From: a virus
Reading direction: 5' to 3' (one strand)
IMG/VR virus record: IMGVR_UViG_3300042906_000311
Span: 1 to 22,304 of that record
Length of the DNA: 22,304 bases
This document shows positions 7,062 to 13,125 of the stretch, in pieces. The first letter of the stretch is position 1. Every line of letters begins with the position of its first letter. The notes beneath the pieces were generated by a model. That model saw only the letters and a list, made by a program, of their open reading frames with translations. It was not told the origin of the DNA and made no database searches. Made by a program: the position numbers and the translations under genes.

Positions 7062-7457
7062 TCAGGTGTCGAAGGCGGTGAGCCTGTACGTCTCTGTCAT
7101 CGTCCACGCGTCGTCCTCGAATGACGGCACGCCGCCCCCGGTCTTGACCGCGGACACGCGGTCGAAGCCCGTCGCGCTCATGGTGGTCGAGAGCGCCGTC
7201 TCGATGTCCGCGGCGACCGTCCAGATGTCCGTCGTGCCCGCGTTCGCGTACGCGATCACGAACTCGACCGTCATGTCGTACCGCTTCAGCGTGCCGAACA
7301 TCGGCGTCACCACGGTCGAGGTGGCCGAGTAGACCATCAGCGGCAGCGCCGCGTTCGACGGCCCCTCGTCGAGGTACATCCTGCCGCCGAGACGGTTGAC
7401 CAGCACGGTCGTCGCGTGCAGCCTCGTCTTGAGCGCGTCCATGATTGCCTTGGCCAT
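7062..7457 (-). CDS. Tail terminator/completion protein
   Basis: ATG 7457 lies in a TGATG with the previous stop, and an upstream extension is unnecessary. The product is 131 aa. It starts MAKAIMDALKTRLHATTVLV and contains RLGGRMYLDEGPSNAALPLM at about 22-41, YDMTVEFVIAYANAGTTDIW at about 60-79, and the final TETYRLTAFDT. The pattern of an N-terminal helix, 'g.vy...ap.....P..v', a beta-strand 'F.i.a...' and a final strand is that of phage tail-completion proteins (gp17/gpU-like) that cap the tail tube at the head end. Position directly before the tube gene agrees. Confidence 0.8.
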   Translation of the reverse strand: MAKAIMDALKTRLHATTVLVNRLGGRMYLDEGPSNAALPLMVYSATSTVVTPMFGTLKRYDMTVEFVIAYANAGTTDIWTVAADIETALSTTMSATGFDRVSAVKTGGGVPSFEDDAWTMTETYRLTAFDT

Positions 7458-8002
7458 CAGGCTTTCTCCGCGAAGGTTCGTTGCACCCACAGCTTGACGA
7501 TGCGAAGCGCCTGCGCGCCGACCGCCGCCACGGCTGGCCTGACGTACGGGCGCTGCGACAGGCCGCGCCGCCTGCTGCCGAACTCAAGCGCGCGCGCGTA
7601 CTTGAGGTTCGACCCGTAGGTGAACCACATCCTGTTCGGCGCGATGTCGTAGGTCAGGACGGCGAACTCCTGCGTCGTGCTCTCGGACTTCTTGCCGAGC
7701 GGTGCGCGCACGCGGAACTTCTGGTCGGCGTTGCCAGCGATCGCCCACGACTGCCGCAGCCGTCCCGTATTGACGGCGGGCGGCTGGCCCGGCGACGAGG
7801 CCCGATGGAACCCGCGCGCGCGCAGGTTGCGGCCGCGCGCGCTGCCGCGCGAGACGCGGTACAGGCGGCCCGTGCCCGGCTTCGACAGCGTCGACCGCAG
7901 GAAGCGAGACAACTGGAGCTGCACGCCGAGCAGCCCGTTCGCGACGCCGCGGCGCATCGTCTCGCTGATCTTCTTCTCGTCTATGCGGACTGGGTCGGTC
8001 AC
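7457..8002 (-). CDS. HK97 gp10-like head-tail joining/neck protein
   Basis: This 181-aa protein carries the family's clear scheme. It has an N-terminal amphipathic helix (DEKKISETMRRGVANG), then STLSKPGTGRLYR and HRASSPGQPPAVNTGRLRQS at about 66-85. KYARALEFGSRRRG follows at about 134-147, and QRPYVRPAVAAVG after that. These match the HK97 gp10-type proteins, small basic proteins needed to join heads and tails. Three Arg-rich stretches make it strongly basic. It overlaps the stopper by ATGA and its stop shares one base with the next start (TGATG). Confidence 0.88.
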   Translation of the reverse strand: MTDPVRIDEKKISETMRRGVANGLLGVQLQLSRFLRSTLSKPGTGRLYRVSRGSARGRNLRARGFHRASSPGQPPAVNTGRLRQSWAIAGNADQKFRVRAPLGKKSESTTQEFAVLTYDIAPNRMWFTYGSNLKYARALEFGSRRRGLSQRPYVRPAVAAVGAQALRIVKLWVQRTFAEKA

Positions 8003-8379
8003 AGCGTCACCCCCGGCTCCACCTCGACCGCGTCAACGACGGTCATCGTCAGGTGCGACGCGGACTGCGCGGGCGACGTCTCGCCCGGGTTCGACGCACC
8101 CGTGACGCGCCAGTTCCGCACCGTCCCCGTGAAGCCGTCCCGCAGTTCGTCGTCTATGCGGACGTCGACCAGCCCCGACAGGTAGATCGTGCAGGACGTG
8201 CGCCCGCTCATCCTGCCTTGGAACACGTCGGAAGACTGCGCGCCCGGCTGCACGAACGCGCGGACCTCCGACTGGCGCGCGTAGGTGCGCGTCGTCTGGC
8301 CGTCCGTACCGAGTCCGATCGTCGGACGGTACAGGTACAGCGTCAGCCCGAATCGGTTGACCAGCGCCTCGATGCTCAT
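7999..8379 (-). CDS. Head closure/stopper-type protein
   Basis: This 126-aa, all-beta protein begins MSIEALVNRFGLTLYLYRPT. It contains VRAFVQPGAQSSDVFQGRMS, DVRIDDELRDG and RNWRVTGASNPGETSP, and ends near LTMTVVDAVEVEPG. Early 'G..v.l.r' strands and a central 'D.i...G..w.V.g' block are as in small head-closure proteins (SPP1 gp16 / HK97 head-tail joining type). Placement between the adaptor and the gp10-like protein supports that it seals the filled head and docks the tail. It overlaps both neighbours by ATGA. Confidence 0.75.
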   Translation of the reverse strand: MSIEALVNRFGLTLYLYRPTIGLGTDGQTTRTYARQSEVRAFVQPGAQSSDVFQGRMSGRTSCTIYLSGLVDVRIDDELRDGFTGTVRNWRVTGASNPGETSPAQSASHLTMTVVDAVEVEPGVTL

Positions 8380-9188
8380 CGAATCCTCTTGTAGGGTCCG
8401 AGCAGCGATTCGATCTCCTTCGCCACCTCGTCGCCAGCGCGAAGCGAGTACGAGTACCCGCCGAGCGACTCGCTCGATACGCTCGCGTCCCGCGTTCGGT
8501 CGCGGAAGAACTTCCCGACCACCATCAGCGTCGCCTGCTCGACGTCGGCAGGGATCGTCTCGTAGCCGCCGCGGTAGTCGACAAGCACCGATCGGTACGA
8601 CCGCATCGTCTGGCCGTAGACGATCCCGCTCTCCTCATCCAGTCCGTAGTCCGTGAAGAAGTCGGTGAACCCGTCGAGCAGGAACGCGCCCTGTCGGACG
8701 TCGCGCCCGGCCACGCGCGCGAGATAGCGGCTCGGCGCGTTCTTCACGGTCGACCCTGCGAATCCCGCGACGAGGCTGACCTGCGCCGCCAGTTCCGTGA
8801 TCGCGTCGTAGGTGTCGAGCGAGAGCGCCGTGCGCGTCTCGACTCCCGCGCTCGTCCTGCGCGTCAACTGGAGCTCCCCGTTCGCGACCGACACCGCTGC
8901 GAGCGTGTCCGTCCCGTCCGTCGAGGACACGGACAGAACGCTTTCCTTGGTCACCGAGCAGAAGTAGACCGCCTGCACTGGCGGGTTCTTGAGAACGATC
9001 CTGTCCGCGCCGCCGTCGCGGAACTCGTAGTAGCGCGAAGCCTTGAACGTCCGGCCGCAGTGGCGGTCGACCCACGCGCTCGCGCGGTCGATGCACTGCT
9101 CGAGGATCGCGTCCGACGCCGCGCCCGTGATGCCGAGGAACGACTTCGCGTCAGGAAGCGTCGTGTGTGCCGTCGCGGATACCGCCAT
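8376..9188 (-). CDS. Head-tail connector (gp6-like adaptor) protein
   Basis: This 270-aa protein starts at ATG 9188, with AAGGAG 6 nt upstream. The N-terminal helical part (DAKSFLGITGAASDAILEQC, then DRASAWVDRHCGRTFKAS) and the C-terminal block (PADVEQATLMVVGKFFRDRT, then SSESLGGYSYSL) are the two signatures of phage connector proteins of the HK97 gp6 / SPP1 gp15 type. These form a ring under the portal. The middle (about 60-170) is an insertion of beta-strand character with KNPPVQAVYFCSVTK, making it longer than many family members. Position before a stopper and a gp10-like protein fits. It overlaps the next gene as ATGA. Confidence 0.85.
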   Translation of the reverse strand: MAVSATAHTTLPDAKSFLGITGAASDAILEQCIDRASAWVDRHCGRTFKASRYYEFRDGGADRIVLKNPPVQAVYFCSVTKESVLSVSSTDGTDTLAAVSVANGELQLTRRTSAGVETRTALSLDTYDAITELAAQVSLVAGFAGSTVKNAPSRYLARVAGRDVRQGAFLLDGFTDFFTDYGLDEESGIVYGQTMRSYRSVLVDYRGGYETIPADVEQATLMVVGKFFRDRTRDASVSSESLGGYSYSLRAGDEVAKEIESLLGPYKRIR

Positions 9189-9405
9189 CGTGTCTCCTTC
9201 CCCTCTTCTTCGGCCTGACGCTCGGCGTGGTGGAATCCACGAACAGCGGCGCAGGCTCGGCCGCGCGCATCGCCAGCCCGCGAGATACGAGCATCTGCGC
9301 GACCGTCTCCGTCGCGCTCACCACCGCGCCCGGGCGAAGCACGCGCCGCCCGACGCTCGGATCGGGCACCGCGCAGTTCTTGAGGACGATCAGAAGTTCT
9401 TGCAT
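9151..9405 (-). CDS. Small phage protein with 'LKNCAV...LRPGAVV...LVSRGLA' pattern
   Basis: This 84-aa protein starts at ATG 9405, with GGGAGG 8 nt upstream. Residues 1-50 (MQELLIVLKNCAVPDPSVGR, then RVLRPGAVVSATETVAQMLV and SRGLA) follow the common small-phage-protein scheme of a 'kN' strand, a 'G.v..v' strand and a helix ending in 'L...G.A'. These proteins usually lie just before the head-tail connector gene and have no established role. The C-terminal third is basic and low-complexity (VRPKKRGRRHDGG). It overlaps the glycosyltransferase end by 16 bp and the connector start by 38 bp, the largest overlap in this window. Confidence 0.7.
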   Translation of the reverse strand: MQELLIVLKNCAVPDPSVGRRVLRPGAVVSATETVAQMLVSRGLAMRAAEPAPLFVDSTTPSVRPKKRGRRHDGGIRDGTHDAS

Positions 9406-10406
9406 TCGGCTGGCCTCCCGTCGTCCTGGTACTTGGTGACGTACTGGTGGATCGTCCGCAGGTCTTCGCCCGGCCACGTCACGATCAACTGAAGATGGCC
9501 GATGCGGACGCGCGGCGTGACGCACAGGCGATTGCCCGACTCGGCGAACCGCTTCCAGAAGTAGATGTCATCGTCGGTCTTCTCGCCCGTCCAGCCACCC
9601 TCCGCGTTCGGGACGCCAAGGAACCAAGGCTTGGCCATCCGTCGCAGCGCGTCGGTGCGGATGAACGTGAGGCCGAAGTGCCCCGTCTCGCATGGGATCA
9701 CCTGCCTGCGGAACTCCGTTGCCTCCACCCGCGTCATCCTCTTCCCGTCGCCGTCGACCATCGACAGAAGGCAGTGCTCGCGGTCGCGGCCGATCTGGAG
9801 CGGGAACAGCGCGTCCACGTCGGGATTCTGCTCCATGATCTGCCACATACGGACGATGTCCTCCGCGTCGAAGATCGAGTCGTAGTCGATCGTCAGGATG
9901 TACTTGCGCTTGTCGTCGGCGCAAATCTGCTCCATCATGCGCTGGAGCACCTGCCCCCAGAACACGCCAACGCCCTTCACGAAGTCGATGCCGAGCTTGG
10001 CGCACGCGAGGTGCGTCGCGCCCATCGTGTCGGTCCACGCGATGCGCGGCATGGACATGAGCGCCTGAACCTCGGTCATCGGTAACTTGGGGATCGGAGT
10101 CTTGACGCGGCGCGCAACGACGCGCAGCCAGTCGCCGTCCTCCCAGCGCGTCCCGTTGACGCCGCCCGCGATCTCCCACCCGGCGAGGCTCAAGACCTTC
10201 GCGAGCTTCTCGCGGTTCCAAATGGAGCGGTACTTGCCGCGCGCGAGGCAGATTTCCTCGACGCTCCCCGTCCCATCCTCGTAAGCCTTGACCGCCGCGT
10301 CGAAGTTCGGCACGTCGAAACGCGCCTCATCTCCATCCACCGACCGCGCCGCCGCGACCTCCTCGCCACTGACGGCCATCGCCAGAATATCGTTCGCATC
10401 CTTCAT
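9390..10406 (-). CDS. Glycosyltransferase-like protein (GT-A fold, GT2-type)
   Basis: The start is ATG 10406 with a strong AGGAGG upstream; the longer frame only adds a basic extension. The product is 338 aa. Residues 1 to about 115 are a variable region. Residues 118-190 look like the nucleotide-sugar domain, with YILTIDYDSIFDAEDIV at 169-185 containing a DxD-type pair (D174, D176) expected to bind a metal and a sugar nucleotide. Further on are GHFGLTFIRTDALRRM at 242-257, an acidic TDDDIYFWKRFAESG at 277-291 that could supply the catalytic base, and a late His in RIGHLQL (H304). The protein is soluble, with no membrane segment. It lies inside the head gene block and overlaps the next gene by 16 bp. 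Acceptor is unknown: a virion protein or a host glycan are both possible. Confidence 0.75.
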   Translation of the reverse strand: MKDANDILAMAVSGEEVAAARSVDGDEARFDVPNFDAAVKAYEDGTGSVEEICLARGKYRSIWNREKLAKVLSLAGWEIAGGVNGTRWEDGDWLRVVARRVKTPIPKLPMTEVQALMSMPRIAWTDTMGATHLACAKLGIDFVKGVGVFWGQVLQRMMEQICADDKRKYILTIDYDSIFDAEDIVRMWQIMEQNPDVDALFPLQIGRDREHCLLSMVDGDGKRMTRVEATEFRRQVIPCETGHFGLTFIRTDALRRMAKPWFLGVPNAEGGWTGEKTDDDIYFWKRFAESGNRLCVTPRVRIGHLQLIVTWPGEDLRTIHQYVTKYQDDGRPAECKNF

Positions 10407-10417
10407 GGGTTCGCCTC

Positions 10418-10436
10418 CTGCCGTATGTATCGGCAG
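10418..10436 (-). promoter_or_regulatory. Small hairpin abutting the glycosyltransferase ribosome binding site
   Basis: On the minus strand CTGCCG, a 7-nt loop (ATACATA) and CGGCAG form a 6-bp stem. Its last two bases are the first two of AGGAGG, the ribosome binding site 8 nt before ATG 10406. If formed, it would crowd that site and could lower translation of the glycosyltransferase. This is a short stem, and regulation is inference. Confidence 0.4.
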
Positions 10437-10446
10437 CAGCAGAATA

Positions 10447-10478
10447 GCGGCCCTGCGCGATCGCGCGCGCAAGGCCGC
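10447..10478 (-). terminator. Strong RNA hairpin after decoration-protein gene
   Basis: Minus-strand arms are GCGGCCTTGCGCG and CGCGCAGGGCCGC with a 6-nt loop (CGCGAT), giving a 13-bp stem with a single G-U wobble. It lies 21 nt after the stop at 10500. A weak TATTCT follows instead of a T-run. As with the hairpin after the capsid gene, the wobble suits minus-strand RNA. It may be an attenuator or an mRNA 3'-end stabiliser that limits read-through to the glycosyltransferase and connector genes. Confidence 0.65.
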
Positions 10479-10499
10479 CGGATGCGAAATGCCTTGGCG

Positions 10500-10925
10500 T
10501 CAGACCTGCGCGACGAATGCAGCGCCGATCTCGGACGCGGTCGTGCAGCCGTCCGCGGGGAGGCTGAGTTCCGCCATGATGATCGCCTCGGTGGTCGCGT
10601 GCGGCGTGAACAGGACGTTCAAGTACCGCTTGCGGCCGCGAAGATCGACGTCGTACACGATCTTGGCGAGCGCCGTGCTCTGCGTGGTGGTCACGGGCGT
10701 GAAGCCAGTGCCAGCCTGCGTCGCGGCGATGCTCGTCCAGTTGGTGCTGTTGTCGTCGTTCTCGCGGACCACGTTGTTCGTGGCGACCGTCGAGACGCCA
10801 GCGCTGGTGTTTCCGATGCAGTAGAGACGCGCGAAGGCGAATCCACGGGTGTCGATCGTCGCCGTGAGCTGGGACGCGTTGGTCGCGCTGATGGCTCCGA
10901 TGACGAACTTGCTGTTCTGTCGCAT
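10500..10925 (-). CDS. Putative capsid decoration/minor structural protein
   Basis: This 141-aa protein begins MRQNSKFVIGAISATNASQL. It contains RGFAFARLYCIGNTSAG, VYDVDLRGRKRYLNVLFTPH (about 90-109) and the ending EIGAAFVAQV. It looks like an all-beta small structural protein. Its place directly after the major capsid gene, separated by its own spacer with a GGAAGGAA-type ribosome binding site (about 10 nt before ATG), is where head decoration proteins usually sit. I have no diagnostic motif, so the role is inferred from position, size and composition. It is flanked on both sides by strong RNA hairpins, suggesting its dosage is set separately from neighbours. Confidence 0.65.
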   Translation of the reverse strand: MRQNSKFVIGAISATNASQLTATIDTRGFAFARLYCIGNTSAGVSTVATNNVVRENDDNSTNWTSIAATQAGTGFTPVTTTQSTALAKIVYDVDLRGRKRYLNVLFTPHATTEAIIMAELSLPADGCTTASEIGAAFVAQV

Positions 10926-10955
10926 TGTCGAGGTTCCTTCCTGTTGGCTGCCAGA

Positions 10956-10985
10956 GGGGGTCGGCGGATCGCTCCACCGACCCCC
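10956..10985 (-). terminator. Strong RNA hairpin after capsid gene (attenuator-like, no U-tract)
   Basis: On the minus strand the arms are GGGGGTCGGTGG and CCGCCGACCCCC with a 6-nt loop (AGCGAT). This gives a 12-bp stem in which the only non-Watson-Crick pair is a G-U wobble, possible only in minus-strand RNA. It sits 20 nt after the capsid stop and 30 nt before the next start. No run of T follows, so it is not a classical intrinsic terminator. Partial attenuation, or protection of the capsid mRNA 3' end from exonucleases, are the likely roles. Confidence 0.7.
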
Positions 10986-11005
10986 GGAGCAGGGGATTCA
11001 GTTTA

Positions 11006-12373
11006 TCAGAGCGTCATCTTGACCATCGCGCCCGAGGCGGTCGAGCCGCCCACGTTCGCGCAAACGATGTCGAACCGCTCGGTGCCGCGGACCGCGATCT
11101 CGTCCTGCTCGAACGCGTTGAGCGCCGAGTCGGAGAACGCGATCGAGTTGGCCCGGCGGTCGCCGAAGTACGCGGCCTGACGGAGGTCGCCGATGTACGC
11201 GAAGGTCGCGCCGCCAGACTCGCTGACGGGGATGACCTGCGCGAACTCGACCGGGTAGCCGAACCAGCGCGGAGCAGTCAGTCCGTTCGCGAACTCCGCG
11301 GCGGTGACGCCGCCAGCGCCCAACGCGAGCCGCTCAAAGATCGCGTGGAACGCGTTCTTGGAGCAGTAGACCTTGATGTTGTTCCGCTGCGCCGCCCAAG
11401 CGGGAAGCTTGCGGAGGCCCGCCGCGAGTTCGACAGCGGTGACGGCAGCATAGGTCGTCGCTCCACCGTCCGACACCTGATAGGTGGCGTCGGTCAGCGC
11501 GTTCGCGAGGCCGACGATGCCGCCGTAGGTCGACGTGCCGTCGCCGTTGAAGCCGCAGTCGTCCTCCTTAAAGCTGAACGCGTACGCGATCTCACCTGCG
11601 ATGTCGTCGCCGATGTTGATGACCGCATCCTCGTTCAGTTCGTTCGACACGGTCGTGAGCACGCCGAGCTTCTTCGCGGTGAGCTGCACCGAGTCGAAGA
11701 CCTGCTGGCTCTCGGTGATGGCCGCGGCCTCGCCGACGAAGTACGCGTTCACGGTCGACGCGCGCTTGCTGAAGCGGAGCGTGTCGCTCGACATCGGCTT
11801 GATCGTCGCGTTGCGGCGGAAGACGCCGTACTGCTCGCGCAGGGTGATCAGCTCGTTGTCGAACTGCTCTGGGACGAGGAAGCCGCCCGCGCTGTTCACG
11901 CCCTCGCTGTGGCCCTTGGTGCGGATGAGCGAGAGGCCGTTGTCCTTGCAGAACTGCGCGGACTTCTGGTGGCCCATCGCGGCAAGGCACCACGCGCCGA
12001 ACTTGTAGGCGCTCTCCTTGCTCTTGAGGTTCTTGACCGAGCCGTAGACGCGGGCCGACTCCCAGACGGGATTGGGCTTCGCGTCGAGATTCGCGTGAAC
12101 CGCGAACTTCCGCTCGACCACGGCGTCGGCCAGGGTCTTGCGGACGTGCTTGGCGACGGCCTCCTCGGTGACGCCGTCGTTCTCGATCTCGGCCGGAGCG
12201 GCCGACTTCACGACGACGTCGAGGCTGTCGGGGTCGACGGCCATGCCGGACTCGTCCACGATCATGTAGTTGTCGAGGATCAGCTTCTTCTGGGCGACGA
12301 GGCCCGGCTGTCCCTTGATCTTCGCGGCGCGCTCAAGCGCGGCGGCGAAGTCGCTGGTGTTCATGGTCTTCAT
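11006..12373 (-). CDS. Major capsid protein (HK97 fold)
   Basis: The start chosen is ATG 12373, with AGGAAG 7 nt upstream; ATG 12364 is an alternative, and an upstream ATG at 12421 lacks such support. The product is 455 aa. Residues 1 to about 155 are charged and helical, as expected of a delta (scaffold) domain removed by the adjacent protease. The mature shell part begins near SAGGFLVPEQFDNELITLRE (161-180) and continues with TLRFSKRAS, a long E-loop region, NGDGTSTYGGIVGLANALTD, and the late block YIGDLRQAAYFGDRR. The end carries ERFDIVCANVGG. It ends in tandem stops (TGA TAA), followed by a strong hairpin. The isolated gene with its own ribosome binding site fits very high expression. Confidence 0.95.
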   Translation of the reverse strand: MKTMNTSDFAAALERAAKIKGQPGLVAQKKLILDNYMIVDESGMAVDPDSLDVVVKSAAPAEIENDGVTEEAVAKHVRKTLADAVVERKFAVHANLDAKPNPVWESARVYGSVKNLKSKESAYKFGAWCLAAMGHQKSAQFCKDNGLSLIRTKGHSEGVNSAGGFLVPEQFDNELITLREQYGVFRRNATIKPMSSDTLRFSKRASTVNAYFVGEAAAITESQQVFDSVQLTAKKLGVLTTVSNELNEDAVINIGDDIAGEIAYAFSFKEDDCGFNGDGTSTYGGIVGLANALTDATYQVSDGGATTYAAVTAVELAAGLRKLPAWAAQRNNIKVYCSKNAFHAIFERLALGAGGVTAAEFANGLTAPRWFGYPVEFAQVIPVSESGGATFAYIGDLRQAAYFGDRRANSIAFSDSALNAFEQDEIAVRGTERFDIVCANVGGSTASGAMVKMTL

Positions 12374-12462
12374 GGGAAAACTTCCTGTCAGAAACGACTG
12401 GTGCTTTTCCTTACCGAACAAGGCTGCTTGCAGGCGACTCGCCGTAGGCTCTGCCGGACGGA

Positions 12463-13125
12463 TCAGAGAAAGATGCGGCCCTGTGCGCGAGCGATCTCGC
12501 GACGAACCACCTCGTCAAGGTTGATCGGCGCGCGCTTCGTCGCGGTTGAGGGCACGCTGACGGTCACGACGGTTCGCCGCGGCGCGTCGACGCCGAACCA
12601 CCGCTTCGCGGCGACGGGCGACATGATGCCCTTCTTCACCGCGGTGATGAGGGCGTCGGGATTCGCCTGCAACGGCGCGAGGCTCACCTCAAGCAGCTTC
12701 CAGCGCGAGTACACGGTGTGCACGCGGTCGCCGTACTTGCGTCGATCGGCGTCGATCGCCTTGCGGACGCCGCCGTCCTCGGGGACGTAGCCGACGCTGA
12801 CCGCGTTCACGATGCCTTGGCCGACGAGCGCGGCCGCAACCTCCGGGAAGAACTCTCCGTTGTAGCCGTCAGGCCGCTGCGCGAACGTGAAGTCCCCGAC
12901 GATCGTGGACTCCTTCCGCTTGAGTCCGTTGCATCGGCCCACTGGCTGCGCGTAGTCGTGGTTCCAGAAGAGCGTCGGGTTCTTGTCGAACTCGGTGCTG
13001 TTCATTCCCTGCGGGATCAGCACCTCGCCGTCGCGGTCGAGCGTCTCCGCGGTGATGACCGCGGTGAATCCCCTTGCGGTGCCCTTGAGTTCGGCGGTGA
13101 GCGCCTTGCGCGTGATGGTGTTCAT
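12463..13125 (-). CDS. HK97-family prohead protease
   Basis: This 220-aa protein belongs to the phage prohead protease (U35) type, which cleaves the capsid delta domain and itself during head maturation. Visible hallmarks are FTAVITAETLDRDGEVLIPQ at 20-39, the catalytic His in FWNHDY (H56), the catalytic Ser in VNAVSVGY (S110), and the usual following block KLLEVSLAPLQANPDA at 143-158 with E146. Length is normal. The basic C-terminal tail (about 183-220) is probably removed or scaffold-like, which is inference. It overlaps the portal-MuF stop by ATGA. An 89-nt gap with no clear signal follows before the capsid gene. Confidence 0.95.
   Translation of the reverse strand: MNTITRKALTAELKGTARGFTAVITAETLDRDGEVLIPQGMNSTEFDKNPTLFWNHDYAQPVGRCNGLKRKESTIVGDFTFAQRPDGYNGEFFPEVAAALVGQGIVNAVSVGYVPEDGGVRKAIDADRRKYGDRVHTVYSRWKLLEVSLAPLQANPDALITAVKKGIMSPVAAKRWFGVDAPRRTVVTVSVPSTATKRAPINLDEVVRREIARAQGRIFL

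Noticed and set aside
10956-10985. Classical rho-independent terminator after the capsid gene
   Set aside because: The stem is strong but no T-run follows on the minus strand, and essential connector genes continue downstream, so full termination is unlikely.
10925-12790. Long plus-strand open frame (621 codons) opposite the capsid and protease genes
   Set aside because: It mirrors the codon pattern of the minus-strand genes in GC-rich DNA, is rich in Arg, Ala, Val and Leu without any recognisable domain, and lies opposite unmistakable capsid and protease genes.
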